Assembly (NCBI GenBank): GCA_030151165.1
Contig: JASLEM010000089.1
Location: forward strand, 1 to 12,299
Origin: Burkholderiaceae bacterium
GTDB lineage: Bacteria > Pseudomonadota > Gammaproteobacteria > Burkholderiales > Burkholderiaceae
Direction: 5' to 3'
Length of the DNA stretch: 12,299 nt
The position numbers were made by a program, and so were the translations under genes. Numbering within the stretch: position 1 is the stretch's first letter; each line of letters begins with the position of its first letter. Positions 5,965 through 12,299 of this stretch are shown here, piece by piece. The notes under the pieces are model-generated. The model was not told where the DNA came from. It saw nothing but the letters and a program-made list of their open reading frames with translations, and made no database searches.

Positions 5965-7887
5965 ATGTCCGGTAAAGACGAAAGCGGAGGCCTGTTCCGC
6001 CGCATGGCGCGCAAGGTGGCGGCGCCGGCGCGCGAGCTCGTCGGCATGACGCCGCGCGACACCGAGATCCGGCCGACCGAGTTCGACAAGGCCGAGATGA
6101 AGGCCATGATCGAGCGCAAGCGCCGCAACGACTACGTGCGCAAGCGCGAGCTCGACACGCTGCGCCGCATCCGCCGCGAAGGCCTCTCGGGCGACCAGGC
6201 GCAGGCGCTGACGATGCAGTCGTCGCGCATGGACGAGAACACCGAGGCGCGCTCGACGCAGTCCTCGGTGCAGACCAGCGGCATCAAGGCCAAGATCGAC
6301 GCGATCGAGCGGCAGATGGTCGGCGCGAGCTCCGGCGTCTCGGCCGGCGGCGCGCCGAAGCCGGCGCCGCGCACGGCGTCCGCCCTGCCGCCGGGTCCGC
6401 CGCCCCCGATCCTGACCACGACGATCTTCGACGACGAGGATGGCGCGCCCACCGTGCCCGTCACGCTCGAGACGACGCCCACGGACGAGAGCGAGACCGT
6501 CGCTCGCCTGGACGGCGGCCCGCTGAACCTGCACCTGAGCCCGGACGCGGCGCCCGACAGCGCGTTCGAGAAGACGATGCCCGCGCACCTGACGCCGCTG
6601 GGCGACGTCGCCGCGCCGGCGCCGGATCGCGCGCCGCTCGAATTCACGCCGACGCCGATCGCCGCGCCGGCAGCCGTCGCCCACCCCGCATCGAACCCGT
6701 ACGCCTCCGGCGCACCGGCGCCGGCGCCTGCCGCGCGCACCCAGCCGGTCGCGCAGAGCACCGTCGACCTGGGCGGCGGCGAGCGCGTCGAGGTCAGCGA
6801 GGTCGTGCACGACGAGGCGCTCGACGAAGCCGTCATCGCCTTCGCCGGCGGCGATTTCCAGGGCTGCGAACGCGCGCTGCAGGCGCTCACCGGCCCGCGC
6901 GGCGAGCGCCGCGAGCACGACGAGACCTGGCTCGTGCTGTTCGACCTGTACCGCGCGATCGGCCAGCAGGCCAAGTTCGAGACGGTCACGATGGACTACG
7001 TGGAGCGCTTCCACCGCTCCGCGCCACAGTGGTACTCGCTGCCCAAGCTGCTCGCCGCGGCCACGAAGACGCCCGAGGCGAAGGAGCGCATGTCCGGCGG
7101 CATCGGCTGGGTCTGCCCGGCCGTGCTTGACCCGGAGGCCGTCAACCGCCTCGACACCCAGTCGATGCAGCTGCCGTCGCCCTGGGTGATGGACTGGACG
7201 GCGCTGACGTCGATCGACGTCGAGGCCGCCGGGCGCCTGCAGAAGCTGTTCGTCGGCTGGTCCAGCCAGGCGCTGACGATGCAATGGATCGCCGGCGAGA
7301 AGCTGTTCAGCGTGCTGCAGGACATCGCGCCCGTCGGCGTGCGCGACGCCGACCCGGTCTACTGGATGCTGCGCCTCGAGGCCTTGCGCCTGACGCACCG
7401 CCCCGACCAGTTCGACGAGGTCGCGATCGACTACTGCGTCACCTACGAGGTGTCGCCGCCGAGCTGGGAGAACGCGCGCTGCAAGGCGACGCTGATGGGC
7501 GAGTCGCAGAACACGCGCACGTTGTCGCTGTCGGTCGTCGGCGAGGCCACGACCAGCTTCATGGACACCTCGATGATGGGCGACGATTCGCTGCCCGCGC
7601 CGGTGCAGATCACGTCGGTGGAGCTCGCGGGGCAGCTGTCGGGCGACCTGGGCGAGCTGCTCGGCAAGCTGACGGCGCAGGTCGGCGACTCGCGCGTGAT
7701 CCGGATCTCGTGCGCGCTGCTGATGCGCGTCGACTTCGTCGCCGCCGGCGACCTGCTGAACTGGGTCGCGATGCGCCAGGCCGAGGGCCGCGAGATCGTG
7801 TTCCACGAGACGCACCGCCTCGTCGCGCTGATGTTCGGCGCGATGGGCATCAACGAGACCGCGAAGGTCCAGCTCCGCAAGAACTGA
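5965..7887 (+). CDS. Duplicated helical-repeat/STAS domain protein of unknown function
   Basis: A 640-residue soluble protein with no signal peptide or membrane segment. Residues 1-120 are charged and helical, with KAEMKAMIERKRRNDYVRK near 42-60. Residues 121-280 are a Pro/Ala-rich, probably disordered linker. Then come two copies of one unit: a helical-repeat segment (322-356 and 467-501, sharing the pattern F-x2-V-x2-DY...S-x-P-x-W) followed by a STAS-like fold (about 378-460 and 548-636). The STAS cores align without gaps, WTALTSIDVEAAGRLQ (411-426) against CALLMRVDFVAAGDLL (583-598). The position of the phosphorylated Ser in anti-sigma antagonists (after the conserved Asp) is Val419 and Phe591, so classical phospho-switching is unlikely. 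The first helical part also loosely recalls FimV C-terminal repeats. It follows dksA by 72 bases. Its function is not known to me; the ATG lacks a clear ribosome binding site. Confidence 0.85.
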   Translation: MSGKDESGGLFRRMARKVAAPARELVGMTPRDTEIRPTEFDKAEMKAMIERKRRNDYVRKRELDTLRRIRREGLSGDQAQALTMQSSRMDENTEARSTQSSVQTSGIKAKIDAIERQMVGASSGVSAGGAPKPAPRTASALPPGPPPPILTTTIFDDEDGAPTVPVTLETTPTDESETVARLDGGPLNLHLSPDAAPDSAFEKTMPAHLTPLGDVAAPAPDRAPLEFTPTPIAAPAAVAHPASNPYASGAPAPAPAARTQPVAQSTVDLGGGERVEVSEVVHDEALDEAVIAFAGGDFQGCERALQALTGPRGERREHDETWLVLFDLYRAIGQQAKFETVTMDYVERFHRSAPQWYSLPKLLAAATKTPEAKERMSGGIGWVCPAVLDPEAVNRLDTQSMQLPSPWVMDWTALTSIDVEAAGRLQKLFVGWSSQALTMQWIAGEKLFSVLQDIAPVGVRDADPVYWMLRLEALRLTHRPDQFDEVAIDYCVTYEVSPPSWENARCKATLMGESQNTRTLSLSVVGEATTSFMDTSMMGDDSLPAPVQITSVELAGQLSGDLGELLGKLTAQVGDSRVIRISCALLMRVDFVAAGDLLNWVAMRQAEGREIVFHETHRLVALMFGAMGINETAKVQLRKN

Positions 7888-7891
7888 GCGC

Positions 7892-7908
7892 CGCGCCGGG
7901 AAGGCGCG
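7892..7908 (+). other. Small hairpin after the STAS-like gene
   Basis: A 6-bp stem CGCGCC/GGCGCG closes a 5-base loop, four bases after the stop codon. No T-run follows, so at best it is a weak or Rho-assisted terminator, or a 3'-end stabiliser. Confidence 0.3.
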
Positions 7909-7942
7909 CGGACGGGCGGGTCAATTCCTGTCGGGCAGGCGA

Positions 7943-7970
7943 CTTGATAGGCTGTGGGCCGTCCCAACCT
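7943..7970 (+). promoter_or_regulatory. Candidate sigma-32 (heat-shock) promoter for hslVU
   Basis: CTTGAT (7943-7948) followed after 14 bases by CCCAACCT (7963-7970) approximates the sigma-32 consensus CTTGAA-N(13-15)-CCCATNT, with the -35 one mismatch away and the -10 partly matching. It sits about 50 bases upstream of the hslV start. hslVU is a classical sigma-32 operon, so context supports it. The in-frame GTG at 7954 falls inside this element and is therefore an unlikely hslV start. Confidence 0.5.
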
Positions 7971-8019
7971 ATCGGGGTCCGACGGCGCGCTCCCGAAGCC
8001 GTCAGCAACCCAGTTCATC

Positions 8020-8556
8020 ATGGAATCCTTCCACGGCACCACCATCGTCAGCGTGCGGCGCGGCGAGCATGTCGCCATCGGCGGCGACGGCCAGGTCACG
8101 CTCGGGCACATCGTCATCAAGGCGACCGCCCGCAAGGTGCGCAAGCTCTACCGCGACCAGGTGCTCGCCGGCTTCGCCGGCGCGACCGCCGACGCGTTCA
8201 CGCTGTTCGAGCGCTTCGAGGCCAAGCTCGAGAAGCACCAGGGCCACCTGACGCGCGCGGCCATCGACCTGACGCGCGACTGGCGCACCGACCGCGTGCT
8301 GCGCAAGCTCGAGGCGATGCTCGCGGTCGCCGACCGCACCACCTCGCTGATCATCAGCGGCAACGGCGACGTGCTCGAACCCGAGGGCGGCGTCATCGCC
8401 ATCGGCTCCGGCGGCGCCTACGCGCAGGCCGCGGCGCTCGCGCTCGCGCGCAACACCGAGCTGGGGCCGCGCGACATCGTCAAGAAATCGCTCGAGATCG
8501 CCGGCGACCTCTGCATCTACACGAACCAGAACCACACGATCGAGGTATTGGAATGA
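8020..8556 (+). CDS. hslV: ATP-dependent protease subunit HslV (ClpQ)
   Basis: Proteolytic subunit of the HslUV (ClpYQ) protease: two stacked hexamers with N-terminal threonine active sites, related to proteasome beta subunits. The 178-residue protein begins [15 protein letters not shown]. By family homology the propeptide MESFHG is removed so that Thr7 becomes the catalytic N-terminal Thr. Lys34 and Lys39 correspond to active-site Lys28 and Lys33 of the mature enzyme. GGDGQVTLG (21-29), [13 protein letters not shown] and the C-terminal [11 protein letters not shown] are typical. ATG 8020 is chosen because the encoded propeptide matches betaproteobacterial HslV and the longer in-frame start lies in the promoter candidate. 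There is no strong Shine-Dalgarno sequence. hslU follows after 61 bases, forming the usual operon. Confidence 0.97.
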   Translation: MESFHGTTIVSVRRGEHVAIGGDGQVTLGHIVIKATARKVRKLYRDQVLAGFAGATADAFTLFERFEAKLEKHQGHLTRAAIDLTRDWRTDRVLRKLEAMLAVADRTTSLIISGNGDVLEPEGGVIAIGSGGAYAQAAALALARNTELGPRDIVKKSLEIAGDLCIYTNQNHTIEVLE

Positions 8557-8617
8557 GCCCACGCCCGGCCGCTCCGAAGGGGGCTCGCACCGCAGTCCGC
8601 AGGACGGAGGTTTCTCT

Positions 8618-9982
8618 ATGAGCCAGACGATGACACCGCAGGAGATCGTGTCCGAGCTGGATCGCCACATCGTCGGCCAGCAGGACGCCAAGCGCGCGGT
8701 CGCGATCGCGCTGCGCAACCGCTGGCGCCGCCAGCAGGTCGACGCGAAGCTGCGCCACGAGATCACGCCCAAGAACATCCTGATGATCGGCCCGACCGGT
8801 GTCGGCAAGACCGAGATCGCGCGGCGCCTCGCGCGCCTCGCGGACGCGCCGTTCGTCAAGGTCGAGGCGACGCGCTTCACCGAGGTCGGCTATGTCGGCA
8901 AGGACGTCGACACCATCGTGCGCGATCTCGTCGAGGTCGCCGTCAAGGAGCAGCGCGAGGCCGCCGTCAAGCGCCACCGCGTGCAGGCCGAGGACGCCGC
9001 CGAGGAGCGCGTGCTCGACATCCTCGTGCCGCCCGCGCGCTCGGCCTCCGGCGGCAGCGGCATGGGCTTCGGCACCAGCGCCGCGCTCACCGGCCCCGCC
9101 GCCGACAACACCGCGCGCCAGACCATGCGCAAGCGCCTGCGCGAGGGGCAGCTGGACGACAAGGAGATCGAGGTCGAGCTGGTCGAGGCCAAGTCCGGCC
9201 CCGACATCCTCACGCCGCCCGGCATGGAGGACATGGCCGAGCAGCTGAAGGGCATGTTCGCGCAGATGGGCCAGCAGCGCGCGAAGCCGCGCAAGCTGCG
9301 CATCGACGAGGCGCTGAAGCTGCTTGCCGAGGAAGAGGCCGGCAAGCGCGTCAACGAGGAGGAGATCCGCGCGCTGGCCGTCGCGCACGCCGAGCAGAAC
9401 GGGATCGTGTTCATCGACGAGATCGACAAGGTCGCCGCGCGTGCCGAGGGCTCGGGCACCGACGTGTCGCGCCAGGGCGTGCAGCGCGACCTGCTGCCGC
9501 TGGTCGAAGGGACGACGGTCAACACGAAGTACGGCATGGTCAAGACCGACCACATCCTGTTCATCGCGTCCGGCGCGTTCCATTACGCGCGCCCGAGCGA
9601 CCTGATTCCCGAGCTGCAGGGGCGTTTCCCGATCCGCGTCGAGCTGAAGGCGCTGTCGGTCGACGACTTCGAGGCCATCCTCACCAGCACGCACGCGAGC
9701 CTCGTCAAGCAGTACCAGGCGCTGCTCGCGACCGAGGGCGTGACAGTCGAGTTCGCGCCGGACAGCGTGCGCCGGATTGCGCAGATCGCGTTCGACGTCA
9801 ACGAGCGCACCGAGAACATCGGCGCGCGCCGGCTCGCCACGGTGATGGAGCGGCTGCTCGAGGAGATCAGCTACGACGCCCCGAACCGCGGCGGCCAGAC
9901 GATCACGATCGACGCCGACACCGTCGGCGCGCGCCTCACCGAGCTGGCGCGCAACGAAGACCTGTCGCGCTTCATCCTCTGA
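8618..9982 (+). CDS. hslU: HslU ATPase subunit of HslUV (ClpY)
   Basis: AAA+ unfoldase that recognises, unfolds and threads substrates into HslV. The 454 residues are close to the family length (443 in E. coli). Visible features are Walker A GPTGVGKT (58-65), the pore loop GYVG (91-94), the inserted I-domain (about 110-245), Walker B IVFIDE (263-268), GRFPIR (335-340) around the arginine finger, sensor 2 GARR (402-405), and the conserved C-terminal tail EDLSRFIL, which inserts between HslV subunits to activate it. The I-domain contains a Gly/Ser-rich insert near 141-165 ([13 protein letters not shown]), which is likely flexible. The ATG has a good ribosome binding site, GGAGG seven bases upstream. 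A strong hairpin lies 12 bases after the stop. Confidence 0.98.
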   Translation: MSQTMTPQEIVSELDRHIVGQQDAKRAVAIALRNRWRRQQVDAKLRHEITPKNILMIGPTGVGKTEIARRLARLADAPFVKVEATRFTEVGYVGKDVDTIVRDLVEVAVKEQREAAVKRHRVQAEDAAEERVLDILVPPARSASGGSGMGFGTSAALTGPAADNTARQTMRKRLREGQLDDKEIEVELVEAKSGPDILTPPGMEDMAEQLKGMFAQMGQQRAKPRKLRIDEALKLLAEEEAGKRVNEEEIRALAVAHAEQNGIVFIDEIDKVAARAEGSGTDVSRQGVQRDLLPLVEGTTVNTKYGMVKTDHILFIASGAFHYARPSDLIPELQGRFPIRVELKALSVDDFEAILTSTHASLVKQYQALLATEGVTVEFAPDSVRRIAQIAFDVNERTENIGARRLATVMERLLEEISYDAPNRGGQTITIDADTVGARLTELARNEDLSRFIL

Positions 9983-9994
9983 AGCGTCGGTTCT

Positions 9995-10019
9995 CGCGGC
10001 CGGCGCGACGCCGGCCGCG
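9995..10019 (+). terminator. Strong hairpin after hslU, no T-run
   Basis: A perfect 11-bp G+C stem, CGCGGCCGGCG / CGCCGGCCGCG, with a CGA loop begins 12 bases after the hslU stop. No T-run follows, so termination, if it occurs here, is not by the classical intrinsic mechanism; the hairpin may instead block 3' exonucleases. Its core GGCCGGC recurs in the hairpin at 11068-11090. Confidence 0.55.
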
Positions 10020-10431
10020 CACGCGGCGTCGGGAGACGCGGCGTGCCGTGGCGGCGTTCGCTGCCGCCGTCTGATATCCCGGATGGCCCTGTCGCCGGCG
10101 GAGATATTATTATCTACGGAACTTTCTGCGACACGACAGTTTTCCGCGGTGAGAATTTCGGGCGAGCTCGAATATCAACCTTGACCAGGCGTCGGCATTC
10201 GCGATATGCGAGCGGTCACACTCGTTTCAAGGCCTGTTGATATGGGATATTCGCGGTGTCTTGCAGGGGGTGGAAAGTTCCCGATCGATACAAATATTAT
10301 CGTAAACCGGCCTTTACCCAGGGTTCACCAAATCCCGTTGCTCCTGACCTACATATTCAGGAAGTAGGTGAAAACCCATGATTAGAATTCCTCATCGCTC
10401 TTCGGAGTGCTTTTCATTTGAGGATTTCACC
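10020..10431 (+). promoter_or_regulatory. A+T-rich intergenic region upstream of the outer-membrane protein
   Basis: About 410 bases without a convincing gene. By hand count 10081-10440 is about 50% G+C, against roughly 70-75% in adjacent genes. GATAT or its complement recurs at 10073-10078 (GATATC), 10103-10108, 10171-10176, 10203-10208, 10239-10244 and 10246-10251, with AATATT at 10293-10298 and CATATT at 10352-10357. An inverted repeat AGATA-TTAT-TATCT is at 10102-10115, and ATATCAAC (10172-10179) is complementary to GTTGATAT (10236-10243). A weak promoter candidate is TTCACC (10324-10329) with TACATA (10350-10355), 20 bases apart. It probably holds the promoter and long leader of the downstream gene; the regulator is unknown. 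Confidence 0.5.
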
Positions 10432-11043
10432 GTGAACCGAAAACTGATTGCAGCCACCCTGGCCCTGACCGCCTTCGCGAGCGGCGCCGCCTTCTCGCAG
10501 ACGTCGCCGGCCGCCGGCCTCTACGTCGGCGGCAACGTCGGCCTGAGCCACGCGAACCACGGCTGCGGCGCCATCGACCTGACCGGCGCCAGCATCGGCT
10601 GCGACAAGAACGACACCGCCGTGAAGGTGTACGGCGGCTACCAGCTGCCCGGCACGCCGTTCGCGGCCGAACTGACCTACTTCGACCTCGGGCACTTCAA
10701 CGCCTCGAGCGCCGCGGGCAACGCCAAGGCCAAGGATTCGTACTGGGGCCTGGGCGCGGCCTACCGCCCGGACTTCGGCAACGGCTGGGGCGGCGTCGCA
10801 CGCTTGGGCGCGGCCTACGGCATGGGCAAGGAGGACTTCAGCCTTGCCGACGGCACCTCCGGCTCGTACACCAAGCACGACTGGCACCCGTACTACGGCC
10901 TGGGCCTGAACTACACGCTCACGCGCAACGTCAAGCTGGAAGCCGACTGGGACAACACGCGCCTGACGACGCAGGTGCCGGGCTTCGGCTCGTCCTCGGG
11001 CGTGGTCAACACGTACTCGCTGGGCGCTTCCTACGGGTTCTGA
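10432..11043 (+). CDS. Small outer-membrane beta-barrel protein (OmpA/OmpX-like barrel)
   Basis: Predicted porin-family barrel, 203 residues from the GTG at 10432. A Sec signal peptide (MNRKLIAATLALTAFASGAAFS) is followed by likely cleavage at AFS|Q (22/23). The mature part of about 181 residues shows alternating strands such as GLYVGGNVGLSHAN, VKVYGGYQL, FAAELTYFDLGHF, SYWGLGAAYRP, YYGLGLNYTL and VNTYSLGASYGF, consistent with eight strands. It ends in Phe, the C-terminal aromatic signal for BAM assembly. Cys45 and Cys57 lie in the first extracellular loop and may form a disulfide. The GTG is chosen because GAGGAT precedes it by six bases and it starts right at the signal peptide. An in-frame ATG at 10378 (AGGTG upstream) would add 18 residues with acidic character before the signal. 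There is no OmpA C-terminal peptidoglycan-binding domain. Function is unknown. Confidence 0.85.
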   Translation: MNRKLIAATLALTAFASGAAFSQTSPAAGLYVGGNVGLSHANHGCGAIDLTGASIGCDKNDTAVKVYGGYQLPGTPFAAELTYFDLGHFNASSAAGNAKAKDSYWGLGAAYRPDFGNGWGGVARLGAAYGMGKEDFSLADGTSGSYTKHDWHPYYGLGLNYTLTRNVKLEADWDNTRLTTQVPGFGSSSGVVNTYSLGASYGF

Positions 11044-11067
11044 GCCCCGACGGGGCAACATCCCAGC

Positions 11068-11090
11068 GCCGGCCGCCTCGCGCGGCCGGC
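11068..11090. terminator. Bidirectional hairpin between convergent genes
   Basis: A perfect 9-bp stem GCCGGCCGC / GCGGCCGGC around the loop CTCGC lies in the 66 bases between the convergent stops of the outer-membrane protein and coaX. A smaller hairpin GCCCC-GAC-GGGGC (11044-11056) directly follows the first stop. Neither has a T-run. The position suggests a shared terminator. Confidence 0.55.
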
Positions 11091-11109
11091 TCGCCGGCCC
11101 GCGCCGCTC

Positions 11110-11892
11110 TCACCGAGGGGCCCGGGCCGCTTCTATGCCGAGCAGGCCCTCGAAGAGCAGGCTGTCGACGATCTCGAACTGCAGGTCGAGCGCCGGCGCC
11201 AGCTTGACGGCCGCGCCGCCGGTGATGAGCAGCAGCGGCGCGACGCCGGCACGTGCCGCGAGCCGCTTGTACTGGCGCTCGACCGCGCCGGCGATCGCGA
11301 AGACGCCGCCGGACATCAGCGCGTCGCTGGTGTTGGTCGGGAACTCGTGCGTCTCGCCGGTGGGCACCTTGAGCCCGGCGGTGCCCATCTCGAGCGCGCG
11401 CAGCATCAGGCCGAAACCCGGCAGGATCAGGCCGCCGAGGAAGTGGCCGTCGGCGTCGAGCGCGTCGACCGTCACGGCCGTCCCCACCATCACGACCAGC
11501 GCCGGCCGGGGCGGCGAACCGCTGGCGGCGGCCTCGGCCAGGACGCGCGCCCGCGTGCCGACGAGCGCGACCCAGCGGTCGGCGCCGAGCCGCGAGGGGT
11601 GGTCGTAGCCGTTGACGACGCCGGCCTCGGCCGTGGCGGAGACGACCCAGCGCGGCGTGACGTCCCACAGCTCCATCTGTTCCTCGACGCGCCGCCGCAC
11701 GGCCTCGCCGGCGACCACGCAGCCCAGCATCTGGGTGGGCGGCGCGAGCGCGGCCCAGTCGGTCTCGGCGAGCTCGTCGATCGTCTCGAGGAACACGGCG
11801 CCATGGCTCAGCGGCTGCCGGCCTGGCGTGGGGTGGTCGAACAGCGCCCACTTGAGGCGCGTGTTGCCGATGTCGATGGCGAGGAAGCTCAC
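11110..11892 (-). CDS. coaX: Type III pantothenate kinase
   Basis: Phosphorylates pantothenate to 4'-phosphopantothenate, the first committed step of coenzyme A synthesis; the type III enzyme is an ASKHA-fold dimer requiring a monovalent cation and is not feedback inhibited by CoA. The 260 residues show the phosphate-binding DIGNTRLKW (7-15, with Asp7 and Lys14), the pantothenate motif [15 protein letters not shown] (96-110, Asp105), GTAVTVDAL (137-145) and GGLILPG (153-159), all diagnostic of CoaX. The start is GTG at 11892, placing the first motif at residue 7 as usual; no Shine-Dalgarno sequence is obvious. In many betaproteobacteria coaX follows birA, but the 221 bases upstream here are non-coding on this strand, so it stands alone. 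It is convergent with the outer-membrane gene and divergent from icmF. Confidence 0.96.
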   Translation of the reverse strand: MSFLAIDIGNTRLKWALFDHPTPGRQPLSHGAVFLETIDELAETDWAALAPPTQMLGCVVAGEAVRRRVEEQMELWDVTPRWVVSATAEAGVVNGYDHPSRLGADRWVALVGTRARVLAEAAASGSPPRPALVVMVGTAVTVDALDADGHFLGGLILPGFGLMLRALEMGTAGLKVPTGETHEFPTNTSDALMSGGVFAIAGAVERQYKRLAARAGVAPLLLITGGAAVKLAPALDLQFEIVDSLLFEGLLGIEAARAPR

Positions 11893-12036
11893 AGTGCGCG
11901 AGGGTATCAGCCCGGGCGGCGCGGCCGGGCACGTTGCGGATAGTGGAAACCCACAGGTGTCGCCGCGGTGCCACGGCGGGAGGATGATGTCGCCACCGCC
12001 GCCCGACCCGACGCATCGCGTCGATCCGGTCGTGCA

Positions 12037-12062
12037 AATTGACGTTTACGTAAACGTCAATT
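12037..12062. promoter_or_regulatory. Perfect 26-bp palindromic operator candidate upstream of icmF
   Basis: The half-site AATTGACGTTTAC is followed with no spacer by its exact reverse complement, centred between 12049 and 12050. It lies 51 bases upstream of the icmF start and overlaps the candidate -35. The core TTTACGTAAA with flanking TTGACG/CGTCAA resembles, from memory, operators of LiuR-type MerR-family regulators of branched-chain amino acid and acyl-CoA catabolism in proteobacteria, which would fit an acyl-CoA mutase. The regulator itself is not in the window. The remainder of the 221-base coaX-icmF gap (11893-12113) shows nothing else clear. Confidence 0.75.
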
Positions 12063-12074
12063 GTGCTCGATACT
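12045..12074 (+). promoter_or_regulatory. Candidate icmF promoter overlapping the palindrome
   Basis: TTTACG (12045-12050) and GATACT (12069-12074), 18 bases apart, resemble sigma-70 elements; GATACT matches the -10 consensus at four of six positions. The -35 lies at the centre of the palindrome, so a bound regulator would compete with or reshape polymerase binding. TTGACG at 12039-12044 is a better -35 but would need a 24-base spacer to this -10. Confidence 0.4.
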
Positions 12075-12113
12075 TCGGGCTCGCTGTCTCAACCCGTCGG
12101 ACGCCTCATCGCC

Positions 12114-12299
12114 ATGACCGATCTTTCCGCTGAATTCAAGGCGCTCGCCGCCTACCGCCCCACCAACAAGGTGCGCTTCGTCACCGCCGCGAGCCTGTTC
12201 GACGGCCACGACGCCGCGATCAACATCATGCGGCGCATCCTGCAGGGCATGGGCGCGGAAGTCGTCCACCTCGGGCACAACCGGTCGGTCGACGAGGTC
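12114..12299 (+). CDS. icmF: Fused isobutyryl-CoA mutase IcmF, N-terminal part
   Basis: First 62 codons of a gene running off the right edge. The translation starts [20 protein letters not shown] and continues into a B12-binding domain: [19 protein letters not shown] followed by [20 protein letters not shown]. The cobalamin-ligating DxH is Asp30-Gly-His32, with Ala where methylmalonyl-CoA mutases usually have Gly (DxHxxG), as I recall for IcmF. A B12 domain at the extreme N-terminus, rather than the C-terminus, points to IcmF, in which it is followed by a MeaB-like G-protein chaperone domain and the mutase large domain; these lie outside the window, so the fusion is inferred. IcmF interconverts isobutyryl-CoA and n-butyryl-CoA (also isovaleryl/pivalyl-CoA) using adenosylcobalamin. 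No clear ribosome binding site is seen. A palindromic operator candidate lies upstream. Confidence 0.85.
   Translation, partial: MTDLSAEFKALAAYRPTNKVRFVTAASLFDGHDAAINIMRRILQGMGAEVVHLGHNRSVDEV

Noticed and set aside
5392..7815. Long minus-strand open frame (807 codons) opposite dksA and the STAS-like gene
   Set aside because: Composition-driven shadow: the sense strand encodes a clear DksA and a protein with aligned internal repeats, while this frame gives Arg/Leu/Ala-rich sequence without domains.
7954..8019. N-terminal extension of hslV from GTG 7954
   Set aside because: It lies inside the sigma-32-like promoter, and the propeptide from ATG 8020 matches the family.
10043..10240. Short plus-strand frame (65 codons) in the A+T-rich gap after hslU
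   Set aside because: No ribosome binding site, begins in the tail of hairpin-rich DNA, and has no recognisable features; the region looks regulatory.
12039..12067. MerR-style promoter with TTGACG -35 and a 19-base spacer around the palindrome
   Set aside because: The hexamer 19 bases downstream does not resemble a -10; the TTTACG/GATACT pair fits better, though weakly.

Overview
The window is a high-G+C chromosomal segment, mostly core genes, that reads as a betaproteobacterium of the order Burkholderiales. Support comes from the gene content and order (corC-lnt-lipoprotein-glyQ; dksA; hslV-hslU), a DksA of the 'CxxT...SxxA' type, HslV with a short propeptide, and a GlyQ N-terminus of betaproteobacterial type. 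The genus cannot be fixed from the sequence. I see no mobile element, CRISPR array, tRNA or rRNA.

Layout. Positions 1-3639 (minus strand) hold a compact envelope/translation cluster transcribed right to left: corC (CBS-pair protein), lnt (apolipoprotein N-acyltransferase, overlapping corC by 3-4 bases), a small lipoprotein with two tandem BamE/SmpA-like modules, and the 5' part of glyQ (glycyl-tRNA synthetase alpha), which runs off the left edge. A divergent intergenic stretch leads to plus-strand genes: a COG0523/CobW-family GTPase with a very His-rich loop, then dksA with a degenerate zinc finger, then a 640-residue protein with two copies of a helical-repeat plus STAS unit. hslV and hslU follow, preceded by a sigma-32-like promoter candidate. 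After hslU comes a strong hairpin and about 400 bases of unusually A+T-rich non-coding DNA, then a small outer-membrane beta-barrel protein. coaX (type III pantothenate kinase) is convergent with it and shares a bidirectional hairpin. At the right edge icmF (fused isobutyryl-CoA mutase) begins, divergent from coaX, with a perfect 26-bp palindrome in its promoter region.

How the genes relate. Lnt finishes lipoproteins, and the gene directly after it encodes one. The putative zinc-handling GTPase sits next to a DksA that retains one of the four zinc ligands. HslUV is a heat-shock protease and its candidate promoter fits that. coaX makes 4'-phosphopantetheine precursor for CoA, while IcmF rearranges acyl-CoAs, but their divergent arrangement is not evidence of a shared role.

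No clearly new multi-gene system is visible. The best candidates for something under-described are the duplicated helical/STAS protein downstream of dksA, the icmF operator palindrome, the A+T-rich GATAT-studded leader of the outer-membrane protein, and the tandem-module lipoprotein next to lnt.
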